A stretch of 54,950 nucleotides of DNA, from the IMG/VR virus record IMGVR_UViG_3300023296_001598, positions 1 to 54,950 of that record. One strand, written 5' to 3'. The notes under the pieces are model-generated. The model did not search any database. It saw only the letters and a list, made by a program, of their open reading frames with translations, and had not been told where the DNA came from. The position numbers were made by a program, and so were the translations under genes. Shown here one piece after another: positions 47,265 to 54,452 of the stretch; position 1 is the stretch's first letter, and the number at the start of each line of letters is the position of its first letter. This DNA is from a virus.

Positions 47265-47620
47265 TGTCTAGGCACCTGACCAAGGAGCCACGAGAAATTC
47301 TTGTGGGTGATATTCTTATCCACAGTGATTTCTCAAGAATCTACCATTTCTTGGTGGTAGGTACTTGCACAAAGGGAGTAGGGGTAGAAACAAGGACCGT
47401 TCTTATGCTGGCGCTGGTTTGGGCTAATGAAGCTGGCACATATTATGGTTGTGGTGTTGGGTATAGAGAACAATTTACATTTTACAATTCGAGCAAAGTT
47501 AGGTTCAAAATCTTAAAGCCAGCCTGGCGTGGCCATTGTAGGGCTTGCTCAGGTGAGCTTTTCTGTGTCGGGTTTGCAGTAAAGTGTGTTGTTTGTGACA
47601 AATTTTACTGTGATATTTAA
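47264..47620 (+). CDS. PG-type-like protein with zinc ribbon
   Basis: A 118-residue protein coupled to the methyltransferase by TAATG. Its N-terminus has ILVGDILIHSDFSRIYHFLVVG strands; its C-terminus has CRACSG and CVVCDKFYC, a zinc-ribbon pattern. It probably binds RNA or protein; no family is recognised. Confidence 0.62.
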   Translation: MSRHLTKEPREILVGDILIHSDFSRIYHFLVVGTCTKGVGVETRTVLMLALVWANEAGTYYGCGVGYREQFTFYNSSKVRFKILKPAWRGHCRACSGELFCVGFAVKCVVCDKFYCDI

Positions 47621-47661
47621 GTCTGGTGGATGCCCACCTGCCTTGGAAACATTTTACTGAT

Positions 47662-47892
47662 ATGGCTGAACAAGTATTTCGTATTACCTTCTGGACTCGC
47701 CTGGCTAATAGTAACTGGCGTCAAAAAAAGAAAAACCTCTATGACTCTGAATTTGACTTCAAAAGAGGCATGAAGTCTTACAGACGCATGGTGGATAGAA
47801 AACAGGGCGGCATGCTGCTTGTTCGTGTTATTTTTGAAGAGTTCCTCGGCGGGGACTGGGCTGAGCTGGAACGGTACCCAGAAGATGAATAA
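47662..47892 (+). CDS. Hypothetical small basic protein
   Basis: A 76-residue basic protein from ATG 47662; GTG 47626 is in frame. No Shine-Dalgarno is clear for either. It overlaps the Nudix gene by 8 nt. No family is recognised. Confidence 0.55.
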   Translation: MAEQVFRITFWTRLANSNWRQKKKNLYDSEFDFKRGMKSYRRMVDRKQGGMLLVRVIFEEFLGGDWAELERYPEDE

Positions 47893-48310
47893 GGCATCAG
47901 GCATTCTCTTGATCCGCAAATCGGATGGCAAGGTTCTCACAGCTTCACGCAGGAACTCGTTTGATAGGATTGGTATCCCAGGTGGCAAGGTCGACCCAGG
48001 GGAGACAAATATAGAAGCCTGTATTCGTGAAGTGTTTGAAGAAACAGGTATCGGGCTTGAGGTAGAAGAGATAGAACTAGTTTATATTCGTCCGTGCAAA
48101 GGTGACGTGCCATATGAAATGCATGTTTACTTTTGTTATGCGGAAGACATTAGCCCCAGGGCCGATTTCAACGAACCTTTTCAAAAGGAAGCGGGGATAC
48201 AGATTCGCTGGGCAACGTGGGAAGAGCTGGTAGCAGAGCACAACCCCTTTTCCAAATATAACACTGGCTTATATGAGCACATGAAAAGCAAGCTTGGAAA
48301 CGAACAATGA
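47885..48310 (+). CDS. Nudix hydrolase
   Basis: A 141-residue Nudix protein with the full box at 34-56 (G-x5-E-x7-REVFEETGI). It would hydrolyse a nucleoside diphosphate linked to another group, such as ADP-ribose, NAD(H) or oxidised nucleotides. With the macro domain and NAD salvage genes, ADP-ribose recycling is plausible. It overlaps dnaJ. Confidence 0.88.
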   Translation: MNKASGILLIRKSDGKVLTASRRNSFDRIGIPGGKVDPGETNIEACIREVFEETGIGLEVEEIELVYIRPCKGDVPYEMHVYFCYAEDISPRADFNEPFQKEAGIQIRWATWEELVAEHNPFSKYNTGLYEHMKSKLGNEQ

Positions 48311-49380
48311 AGAATTACTATAAAGCTCTAGATGTTTCTGAGGATGCAGACGAAACGACTATCAAAAAAGCTTACAGGAAGCTTGCGATGGAACATCACC
48401 CTGACCGTAATCAGGGCAATGCCGAGTCTGAAGAGAGGTTCAAAGAAATCTCTGAAGCCTACGCTGTACTTCAAGACGTTGATAAACGCCGAGAATACGA
48501 CATGAAACGTAAGATGCCCGAGGGTTTTGGTTACAGCGGTCCGAATATTGGCGGGATCAACTTAGACGATTTCCTCAGGGAGATGGGTTTTGCAGGCAAT
48601 CCCCACCAAAGGGCCCAACGTCGACCAGCACCTCCCCAACGTGGCCAGTCCGTTCGTGCTTCCTTCACCCTGGATCTTGAGGATGTGCTTGATGCAACAA
48701 TTAAGAAAATCAATCTGGGTCGGATGAAGCGCTGTGTGGATTGTGGTGGGAGTGGAGCTGGTGATGGTCCCAACGCTGTAAAAACTTGTGATACTTGTAA
48801 TGGGCTAGGCGTGAATACACAAACCCGAGGTGGGTTTAGGATGCAAAGCACCTGTGAAGGCTGCTTAGGGGAAGGAAAGGTAATCCAAGAGGTTTGCAAG
48901 ACCTGCTCCCGCTCAGGGTTTCAAAAGGTCACAGAAGAGGTCACAGTCAGAGTTCCCGCTGGCGTAAAGACTGGGGACTTACTCAGAGTCCCAGGCAAGG
49001 GTCATGAAAGTAGGAGCATACACGGAATGCCTGGAGACCTCCACATCCAAATCAAAATTTCAGACCACCAAATATTTGAGCGTGATGAGGTAGAGATATA
49101 TCAAAAGGTTCAACTTCCATACACCCTGTGCGTACTCGGTGGGAAAGTAGAAATACCTATTCTATCAAATAGTGATGTAAAGAAGCGTGAGGTAATTGTT
49201 GAACCAGGTTTGTCGACAGGTAGAGTTCAACGATTTTCAGAAATGGGCTTGCCTCATCCACGTTCTCAACAACGTGGTGACATGGTAGTGGAATATGAAG
49301 TCCAGGTGCCAAAAGCGGTTGACCTGACAGAAGAACAGCGTGACTTAGTGGAGAAGCTCCAGTGGGCATTTAATGACTAA
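48307..49380 (+). CDS. dnaJ: Chaperone DnaJ (type I)
   Basis: A 357-residue type I DnaJ. The J-domain carries HPD at 31-33. A short Gly/Pro-rich linker and four zinc-finger repeats follow (CVDCGGSG, CDTCNGLG, CEGCLGEG, CKTCSRSG), then the C-terminal substrate-binding domains. It would recruit host DnaK to phage substrates. A complete type I DnaJ is unusual in a phage. It overlaps the Nudix gene by ATGA. Confidence 0.95.
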   Translation: MKNYYKALDVSEDADETTIKKAYRKLAMEHHPDRNQGNAESEERFKEISEAYAVLQDVDKRREYDMKRKMPEGFGYSGPNIGGINLDDFLREMGFAGNPHQRAQRRPAPPQRGQSVRASFTLDLEDVLDATIKKINLGRMKRCVDCGGSGAGDGPNAVKTCDTCNGLGVNTQTRGGFRMQSTCEGCLGEGKVIQEVCKTCSRSGFQKVTEEVTVRVPAGVKTGDLLRVPGKGHESRSIHGMPGDLHIQIKISDHQIFERDEVEIYQKVQLPYTLCVLGGKVEIPILSNSDVKKREVIVEPGLSTGRVQRFSEMGLPHPRSQQRGDMVVEYEVQVPKAVDLTEEQRDLVEKLQWAFND

Positions 49381-49576
49381 TATTGGACCCTATCGAACAA
49401 ACGCTAAATTGCCACTACGACCTAAGACGTGCGGCTACACCGATGACTACAAGACCTGTGAAGACGAAGTTCAGGCCAATCAGGAATATTGCTGTTGGCA
49501 TCTACATGAGATGTACGGCTGGCATGACATTCCTTTTCAAGGCTGCGGAAACCCAGGTTGCGACTGCTGGCCATGA
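49373..49576 (+). CDS. Cysteine-rich small protein
   Basis: A 67-residue protein overlapping the dnaJ end by 8 nt and the ligase start by ATGA. Eight cysteines and several histidines (CGYTDDYKTC, CCWHLHEMYGWH, CGNPGCDC) suggest metal binding. No family is recognised. Confidence 0.62.
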   Translation: MTNIGPYRTNAKLPLRPKTCGYTDDYKTCEDEVQANQEYCCWHLHEMYGWHDIPFQGCGNPGCDCWP

Positions 49577-50190
49577 AACAATACCCAACAATCCCTAAAA
49601 AGCCCAAGAAGGGCCCAACTAAATTCTACGTGTTCGACAAGCTGGATGGTTCCAACGTCCGTGCTAAGTGGTCTATGAAGCGAGGATTCCATAAGTTTGG
49701 AACTCGTAAGAGACTCCTTGGTAGCGACCAGGGGCTTTTGTACTTGGCACAAGGGCTGATTGAGGCTACGGACGGTAAATTCCGCAAGGTCTTTAGCGGC
49801 GCAAAAATTGAGCAGGCCACCTGTTTCTTTGAATTCTGGGGTGACAAGTCCTTCGCTGGAAGTCATGTGGCAGACGATGTTCACAGGGTGACTCTGTTTG
49901 ACGTCAGTATTTCTGGGCGGGACTATCTTTCTCCGAAGGAATTTGTTGGCCTATTTGAGCAGGCACCTATCGAAACAGCTGACTTGCTATATCACGGTCC
50001 TATAGATGAACTTTTTAGAAGCCAGGTTGTTGATGGCACACTTCCTGGGATGACTGATGAGGGCGTGATTTGCAAAGCGAATCCCACCAAACGGTTTAAT
50101 CAGCCAAATATGTTTAAGATCAAGTCTCAGGATTGGATTGATCGTGTAAAGGCTAAATTTGACAAATCACGCTGGGAAGACCTGTTGTAG
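49573..50190 (+). CDS. RNA ligase, second copy (Rnl2-like)
   Basis: A 205-residue nucleotidyltransferase. Motif I is DKLDGSN (K23), CFFEFWGDKS corresponds to motif III, DEGVICKA to motif IV and MFKIKSQDW to motif V. It is shorter than T4 Rnl2, lacking most of the C-terminal domain. It would seal RNA nicks. It is unrelated in architecture to the intein-split ligase at 26288, so the phage has two RNA-sealing enzymes. Confidence 0.85.
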   Translation: MKQYPTIPKKPKKGPTKFYVFDKLDGSNVRAKWSMKRGFHKFGTRKRLLGSDQGLLYLAQGLIEATDGKFRKVFSGAKIEQATCFFEFWGDKSFAGSHVADDVHRVTLFDVSISGRDYLSPKEFVGLFEQAPIETADLLYHGPIDELFRSQVVDGTLPGMTDEGVICKANPTKRFNQPNMFKIKSQDWIDRVKAKFDKSRWEDLL

Positions 50191-50207
50191 CTAAAGCTAG
50201 ATTGTAG

Positions 50208-50236
50208 TTCAAATTTACCTCCCGAGGTGATGTAAT
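50208..50236 (+). promoter_or_regulatory. Promoter giving a leaderless mRNA
   Basis: TTCAAA at 50208-50213 and TGTAAT at 50231-50236 are 17 bp apart. The -10 ends 6 nt before ATG 50243. Confidence 0.6.
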
Positions 50237-50242
50237 ATAAGC

Positions 50243-50572
50243 ATGTCAACTAAAAGGCGCTGCAAGGTTTGTCGGAAACTCCGTGAGTCGAGGGCAATGC
50301 ATGTTTCCACAAAGATTTGTCGCCCATGCGGGCAAGGCACGTCTGAAGAAGGCGCAAAACGTGCGAAGTATTGGAACCTTCGAGACACCAATTTTATGTA
50401 TGAATGGGACCTCAGAGGCCAGACGAGGGCAGCGGCCTTCAAAGACCCGCAGCGAGGCGAGCTTCGGCATTCTATGCTCCGACTTGTTCCTATCCCTGAT
50501 GGCGACAGTATACGAGCACAGGATGTCCGTTTGCGCCTGAACTACCATCGGCATGAGTCTTCGCCCTGTTAG
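50243..50572 (+). CDS. Zinc-finger-like protein, probably leaderless
   Basis: A 109-residue basic protein with CKVC and later CRPCG in the first 35 residues, a likely zinc finger, then a charged region. It has no Shine-Dalgarno before the ATG. No family is recognised. Confidence 0.65.
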   Translation: MSTKRRCKVCRKLRESRAMHVSTKICRPCGQGTSEEGAKRAKYWNLRDTNFMYEWDLRGQTRAAAFKDPQRGELRHSMLRLVPIPDGDSIRAQDVRLRLNYHRHESSPC

Positions 50573-50611
50573 TTTGAGGCGTCCAGGAATTAGGGCACAT
50601 AGTTACCTTAT

Positions 50612-50866
50612 GTGACACCAGCTCCAGGGACCCTGCTTCGTTCTAGAACCGATCTTATTGGTACGGGTTTCCCGCATGGTGATAACGTGATCATGAAAGA
50701 TCGGATTTGCATGTTTGTGAAGGTGCGACCCTTTAATGATGTATATTTGCATTATCAGGTCTTAGTGCTGAATTATCATGAACACCCAATCGTAGACGAT
50801 ATAATCGTGACTCCAGCCGAGTTTGGTGAGTATTTTCAGGTTTTGGACTTGTCCGAGCACAACTAG
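50612..50866 (+). CDS. Small PG-type beta-barrel-like protein
   Basis: An 84-residue protein from GTG 50612 starting TPAPGTLLRSRTDLIG, followed by strands (DRICMFVKVRP, YQVLVLNYH, IIVTPAEFGEYF). It is among the clearest members of the PG-type set. There is no ribosome-binding site, so the start is uncertain. Confidence 0.6.
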   Translation: MTPAPGTLLRSRTDLIGTGFPHGDNVIMKDRICMFVKVRPFNDVYLHYQVLVLNYHEHPIVDDIIVTPAEFGEYFQVLDLSEHN

Positions 50867-50870
50867 GCAG

Positions 50871-50899
50871 TTAATACTTCGCTCGAATTGCGCTACACT
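50871..50899 (+). promoter_or_regulatory. Promoter, TTCAAA family
   Basis: TTAATA at 50871-50876 and TACACT at 50894-50899 are 17 bp apart. A short leader carries TGGAGG for ATG 50916. Confidence 0.55.
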
Positions 50900-50915
50900 A
50901 ATCTTGGAGGTTCGG

Positions 50916-51125
50916 ATGAACAACAAGACGGCAACAAAAACTTTGGAAAAGACAGCGGAAGCATCAGAGATGCTTGGGGAGCTATCTAAGCTCTACGAGC
51001 AGGCAGTTGTAGACAAAAATTACCAGCTGTGTGACATTATTCGCCTAGAAATTCAGCGGTGTATTTTGCAAAAGCCACTTCTGATTCCAGCGGGTCAAAT
51101 TGAGGGGTTTGTTTTAGATCTGTGA
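50916..51125 (+). CDS. Hypothetical helical protein
   Basis: A 69-residue helical protein from ATG 50916, with GGAGG 6 nt upstream; the frame upstream overlaps the previous gene. Its central helix has KLYEQAVVDKNYQLCDIIRLEI, which is coiled-coil-prone. No family is recognised. Confidence 0.62.
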   Translation: MNNKTATKTLEKTAEASEMLGELSKLYEQAVVDKNYQLCDIIRLEIQRCILQKPLLIPAGQIEGFVLDL

Positions 51126-51150
51126 ACGCTTTTAGTTTGGCGGTATCACG

Positions 51151-51414
51151 ATGGCACAGAAAACACTGAAGCTCAATATCCGTAAAAAGTGGTGTAAAGA
51201 CCATGGCATGTTAGGAGCTTCCTTGGAACGTCTAATGACGTTCTACGATCAGAAAGCCAACAGCCTGCTTGTGAGGTCCGATGGCGATTTTTTGACTAAA
51301 CCTAGGCCCCAAGATAAAGAATATTACGATTATTGCAAAGGGGTGGTTGTGGGCCTCAATATGGCCTGGAAACTAATCTTCGGCACCGATTCAGAAAAGA
51401 ACCTAAAACAATAG
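51151..51414 (+). CDS. Hypothetical basic protein
   Basis: An 87-residue basic, mainly helical protein. No family is recognised and no clear Shine-Dalgarno precedes it. It is co-directional with the upstream gene, 25 nt away. Confidence 0.6.
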   Translation: MAQKTLKLNIRKKWCKDHGMLGASLERLMTFYDQKANSLLVRSDGDFLTKPRPQDKEYYDYCKGVVVGLNMAWKLIFGTDSEKNLKQ

Positions 51415-51465
51415 AAGAAAGGCTTCTTAGACCTAGGTTTAGAGGGCGACATATAGCAAATACGG

Positions 51466-51494
51466 TTCAAATTGTTGGCTCAGTGTGGTATTAT
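51466..51494 (+). promoter_or_regulatory. Promoter giving a leaderless mRNA
   Basis: TTCAAA at 51466-51471 (preceded by GG) and TATTAT at 51489-51494 are 17 bp apart with an extended TG. The -10 ends 6 nt before ATG 51501. It is the best single match to the consensus. Confidence 0.78.
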
Positions 51495-51500
51495 TAGGGT

Positions 51501-51653
51501 ATGGATGAAGTACTCATCAACCGTATTCGTGGGGCTCTTGGCCTGGGAATGTCCTTGGACGAGATCGTTCGTCATTTTGTCGACACACCCATGAACCTTG
51601 TTTTCCTGGCATATCACGCTGCAATTATCCTGGAGAACGATATCAATGTCTGA
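51501..51653 (+). CDS. Small leaderless ORF (50 aa)
   Basis: ATG 51501, 6 nt after a consensus -10, opens a 50-residue ORF (MDEVLINRIRGALGLGMSLDE and onward). The hydrophobic, helix-rich sequence with ALGLGMSLDEIV looks like a small helix-turn-helix, but this is weak. Its 3' end holds the GGAG used by the next gene and overlaps it by 8 nt, which supports translation. Confidence 0.6.
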   Translation: MDEVLINRIRGALGLGMSLDEIVRHFVDTPMNLVFLAYHAAIILENDINV

Positions 51654-52068
51654 ATCCGTCCACTACCTTATCCTCAGGTGCAAGGACACTGCGGTCAGCG
51701 CAGCCTTTGCCTTCGCAGTTGTCAACAGTGAACATGTGACTGTTTACACCTTGGACCAGGCAGCTAAGTCGCCGTCAGTGGAAGACCGTGTGTCTAAAAC
51801 CACGATGAGTACCGAGGCTGCCCGTGAGGTTTACATTGAATGTTTACGGCAAGGTGCTGTCAGGCGCAATGGTGCAGTGGCAGTGGGCTCCGCTAATGGC
51901 TTCGGAGTCTCTGGAGTCGGCCTAGCTTCGCTTGTTGATGCTGAGACCTGGCGAGATGAGTACTACAAGAGTTATCATCCTGCTGGTTATGGCACTCGGG
52001 TGCACTTTGTTGATCTAGGTGATAGTATGGTGGCATTTCGCTATCAGCGTGCCAACTCTTGTGACTGA
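51646..52068 (+). CDS. Hypothetical protein
   Basis: A 140-residue protein from ATG 51646, with GGAG upstream, overlapping the 50-residue ORF. It is an alpha/beta sequence with a Gly/Ala/Val-rich centre (NGAVAVGSANGFGVSGVGLA). No family is recognised. Confidence 0.62.
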   Translation: MSESVHYLILRCKDTAVSAAFAFAVVNSEHVTVYTLDQAAKSPSVEDRVSKTTMSTEAAREVYIECLRQGAVRRNGAVAVGSANGFGVSGVGLASLVDAETWRDEYYKSYHPAGYGTRVHFVDLGDSMVAFRYQRANSCD

Positions 52069-52119
52069 TGCCGAGACTTTAGGGAATACAGTGTCTGCTC
52101 TCTAAGTTTGTAGGTGAAA

Positions 52120-52674
52120 ATGAACAACAAGTCAAATAAACCTGTGTGCCTCGAAGACAACACTGGAACCAAGCGTTGGTACCTAGGTACCAACTTGCAC
52201 AGGACCGATGGTCCTGCCCTTGAATATGTTAATGGCTTGAAAAAATGGTTTCAGAATGGTAGGTTGCACAGGACCGATGGTCCTGCAATTGAAAAAGCTG
52301 ATGGAACCAAACATTGGTATCTGGATGACAAGTTGCACAGGACCGATGGTCCTGCAATTGAAAAAGCTGATGGAACCAAACATTGGTATCTGGATGGTCA
52401 GAGACACAGGACCGATGGCCCTGCTACCGAGCTTTCGGATGGTTCGAAGGAATGGTTTCTGGATGATAAAAGACACAGGACCGATGGTCCTGCGGTTGAA
52501 TGTTTTGATGGAACCAAACATTGGTATCTAAATGGTAAGAAACACAGGACCGATGGTCCTGCTGTTGAATATCGTGGTGGAACAAAGTGTTGGTACCTTT
52601 TCGGAGAAAAGTACGAAGACCTGGAACTTTGGAGAGTAACCTCGGAGATGTTCACTCAACTGTTTCCTGAATAA
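52120..52674 (+). CDS. MORN-like repeat protein, array 5
   Basis: A 184-residue paralogue with six 23-residue repeats and the end module (YEDLELWRVTSEMF). AGGTGA four bases before ATG 52120 sets the start. Two adjacent repeats (IEKADGTKHWYLD) are near-identical in DNA. The N-terminus MNNKSNKPVCLED matches array 2. Confidence 0.8.
   Translation: MNNKSNKPVCLEDNTGTKRWYLGTNLHRTDGPALEYVNGLKKWFQNGRLHRTDGPAIEKADGTKHWYLDDKLHRTDGPAIEKADGTKHWYLDGQRHRTDGPATELSDGSKEWFLDDKRHRTDGPAVECFDGTKHWYLNGKKHRTDGPAVEYRGGTKCWYLFGEKYEDLELWRVTSEMFTQLFPE
52176..52594 (+). repeat. 69-bp tandem repeats, array 5
   Basis: Six 69-bp units with the CAGGACC/GGTCCTG palindrome, two of them near-identical. Confidence 0.9.
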
Positions 52675-52684
52675 CATAAAATAG

Positions 52685-52713
52685 TTCAAAGCCATCTCCA
52701 AATGTGGTAGAAT
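52685..52713 (+). promoter_or_regulatory. Promoter giving a leaderless mRNA
   Basis: TTCAAA at 52685-52690 and TAGAAT at 52708-52713 are 17 bp apart with an extended TG. The -10 ends 6 nt before ATG 52720. Confidence 0.72.
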
Positions 52714-52719
52714 AAAACA

Positions 52720-52929
52720 ATGGGCAGCAGCTTCAAAGCAGGGTACGGTCAGGCCAAGGCCGATACATTGATGGCAATTACCGAGGCAATAAAGCTGTTG
52801 CACCGTGAGATGCACTCGTCCGAGCCTGGTTTCAAGCCGACCTCGGAGCAGAAAAAAGAGCTTCGGCGCAAAATTGATGTCATGCGATGGGTAAGGTCCA
52901 TCGTCAAGGCACAGAGGAGTCCAAGATGA
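52720..52929 (+). CDS. Hypothetical helical protein, probably leaderless
   Basis: A 69-residue basic helical protein. The ATG lacks a Shine-Dalgarno and lies 6 nt after a -10 box. Its 3' end contains GAGGAG for the next gene (ATGA overlap). No family is recognised. Confidence 0.62.
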   Translation: MGSSFKAGYGQAKADTLMAITEAIKLLHREMHSSEPGFKPTSEQKKELRRKIDVMRWVRSIVKAQRSPR

Positions 52930-53471
52930 ATGAAGTCAAGTATGATCCTGAGTGTGCGATCTCTCAGTCCTACCTCGCAGGCGAGGTTCTCGTTCGCCTG
53001 GTCAGGTGTGGGTTCAAGGAAATCGACCCAGGTCCCAAGTGCATGGAGCGGGTTTTTGAGCGTCCCCGTAACGACGATGCGGACATCCGAGTGGTGGTAT
53101 TCACCAGCATTCACAAGACCAAGGGTCTAGTCCGAGGCAAGGGGCACGACGCCATTCGTGTCTGTCTCGTTCGACGTACCAAGAATGGTACCGATCGTGG
53201 CCTTGTCAAGGCCAAGCGAGTCAACCGTGTCGGTCTGGTCAGCGCCATTTGTGATCGTATGCACGAGCGCATGCGTGACTGCTGGCGTGCACTCAGGGAT
53301 GTCAAGTCCTGTCACAACTGTGATTCTCCCATGTTTATTACGAAAAAGGGTAAGCCGTGTTGCTCAGAACTTTGCTTCAAAAACAAGTCGGCTTATAAGG
53401 CAAAGCCTTCTAGAGCGGGCCACGGACGTCGTCACCAAACTTCAGCAACAATGCAGAATCGGAATTACTAA
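52926..53471 (+). CDS. Conserved phage hypothetical protein with zinc-finger tail
   Basis: A 181-residue very basic protein. The N-terminal 120 residues are alpha/beta. CHNCDSPMFITKKGKPCC and a following C give a likely zinc ribbon near 140-160, then a disordered basic tail. The layout suggests nucleic-acid binding. GAGGAG before ATG 52926 sets the start. Confidence 0.68.
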   Translation: MNEVKYDPECAISQSYLAGEVLVRLVRCGFKEIDPGPKCMERVFERPRNDDADIRVVVFTSIHKTKGLVRGKGHDAIRVCLVRRTKNGTDRGLVKAKRVNRVGLVSAICDRMHERMRDCWRALRDVKSCHNCDSPMFITKKGKPCCSELCFKNKSAYKAKPSRAGHGRRHQTSATMQNRNY

Positions 53472-53728
53472 TGAATTTTCGTGAAACACTCAAGCCTGGA
53501 ACAGCAGCCTTTACGAGTCGTGAACTTGTCTTTTATAAGAAACACGACTCCTGGGTGACTACAGAGTTTCCAGCAGATACCACCATGATGATCTGGGGAT
53601 TTAGACGCTTCACGGACGAAATTGATCCTGCAACCATGATTGAGATTGAGTTTCTACACAACTCAGATTTGTGGTGTCTCGCTATCCCGCATGGCGATGT
53701 CCTCGAAAATTACTTTACCTTTGCCTGA
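53471..53728 (+). CDS. Small PG-type beta-barrel-like protein
   Basis: An 85-residue protein coupled by TAATG. It begins NFRETLKPGTAAFTSRELVFY, then strands (MMIWGFRRF, IEIEFLHNSDLWCLAI). A clear member of the PG-type set. The function is unknown. Confidence 0.62.
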   Translation: MNFRETLKPGTAAFTSRELVFYKKHDSWVTTEFPADTTMMIWGFRRFTDEIDPATMIEIEFLHNSDLWCLAIPHGDVLENYFTFA

Positions 53729-53740
53729 AAGGCATAATAC

Positions 53741-54079
53741 ATGCATACGCTAAATATCGCCTACTATGAGAGCCTTCAGGCAAGGGAACTCCATGTCCAG
53801 ATTTCCAAAAATGAGGGAAGGTGCTGTCACCGTCCATTTGGATTTTTCTGTGAGGTGACGCTGCCGATCGTTCCTCATGCAGGAGACAGAATCTTTCTCC
53901 ACCTCCCAACTGAATATGCGTCCTTCTTCCGCCAAAGCAGAATCAGTGATGACGGTCGAGTTGAAGTTGTTGGCGAAGTCAAATTTATTGAGCTTCAGGA
54001 CGGACAAAAGGAAATGACAGTTCACGTAACCGAACCTGGGTGCGGGCCTTACGGCTCCCCAGATTATTTGTCCGAGTAA
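53741..54079 (+). CDS. Hypothetical beta-rich protein
   Basis: A 112-residue protein with alternating strands (FFCEVTLPIVPHAGDRIFLHLP, EVVGEVKFIEL). No family is recognised. Two small inverted repeats follow it. Confidence 0.6.
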   Translation: MHTLNIAYYESLQARELHVQISKNEGRCCHRPFGFFCEVTLPIVPHAGDRIFLHLPTEYASFFRQSRISDDGRVEVVGEVKFIELQDGQKEMTVHVTEPGCGPYGSPDYLSE

Positions 54080-54082
54080 TTG

Positions 54083-54100
54083 TTGGTGATTCAACACCAA
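54083..54100. repeat. Inverted repeat TTGGTG/CACCAA
   Basis: The arms 54083-54088 and 54095-54100 flank ATTCAA just after a stop codon. It could be a weak terminator or mRNA 3' end hairpin. Confidence 0.4.
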
Positions 54101-54118
54101 TGACCTGAAATATTTGCC

Positions 54119-54137
54119 AGGCATCGTTTACATGCCT
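54119..54137. repeat. Inverted repeat AGGCAT/ATGCCT
   Basis: The arms 54119-54124 and 54132-54137 flank a 7-nt loop, 16 nt before ATG 54154 at the position of a promoter. A regulatory site is possible. Confidence 0.4.
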
Positions 54138-54153
54138 TGAAATACTTACTGAC

Positions 54154-54399
54154 ATGGAAGATATGACCGAACCTGATACAGAAACAACAGCGGATGAGGC
54201 ACCGCATACGACGGCAGGGACCTCAGCGACGCCCGAGGCAGCTTTGACACAAGTTAGTTTTTTCGATAAAGCTAAATACGCTGACCAACGTCAAAAGGGT
54301 GGTCGTTGGGCACCTGCGTTTCCAGAAACGAATACCGACAAACAAGAGGCGTATTTCCTGCGAATGCTGAAGCGGGACGAAGAGCTGAATTTGGGCTAA
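54154..54399 (+). CDS. Hypothetical protein with Thr/Ala/Glu-rich N-terminus
   Basis: An 81-residue acidic protein. The first 40 residues are low-complexity Thr, Ala and Glu, probably disordered. The rest is helical and charged. No Shine-Dalgarno is present, and AATACT lies 7 nt upstream, similar to the upstream sequence at 7471 and 17619. No family is recognised. Confidence 0.58.
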   Translation: MEDMTEPDTETTADEAPHTTAGTSATPEAALTQVSFFDKAKYADQRQKGGRWAPAFPETNTDKQEAYFLRMLKRDEELNLG

Positions 54400-54404
54400 A
54401 CCAG

Positions 54405-54433
54405 TTCAGATAACCAAAAACTAGTGTTACGCT
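54405..54433 (+). promoter_or_regulatory. Promoter, TTCAAA family
   Basis: TTCAGA at 54405-54410 and TACGCT at 54428-54433 are 17 bp apart with an extended TG. A short leader carries GAAGG for ATG 54453. Confidence 0.5.
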
Positions 54434-54452
54434 CACATGAAGGTAGAGCTGC

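Noticed and set aside
49383-49598. ORF overlapping the cysteine-rich gene in another frame
   Set aside because: The 49373 frame has ATGA-type overlaps with both neighbours and a cysteine pattern; the other frame has neither.
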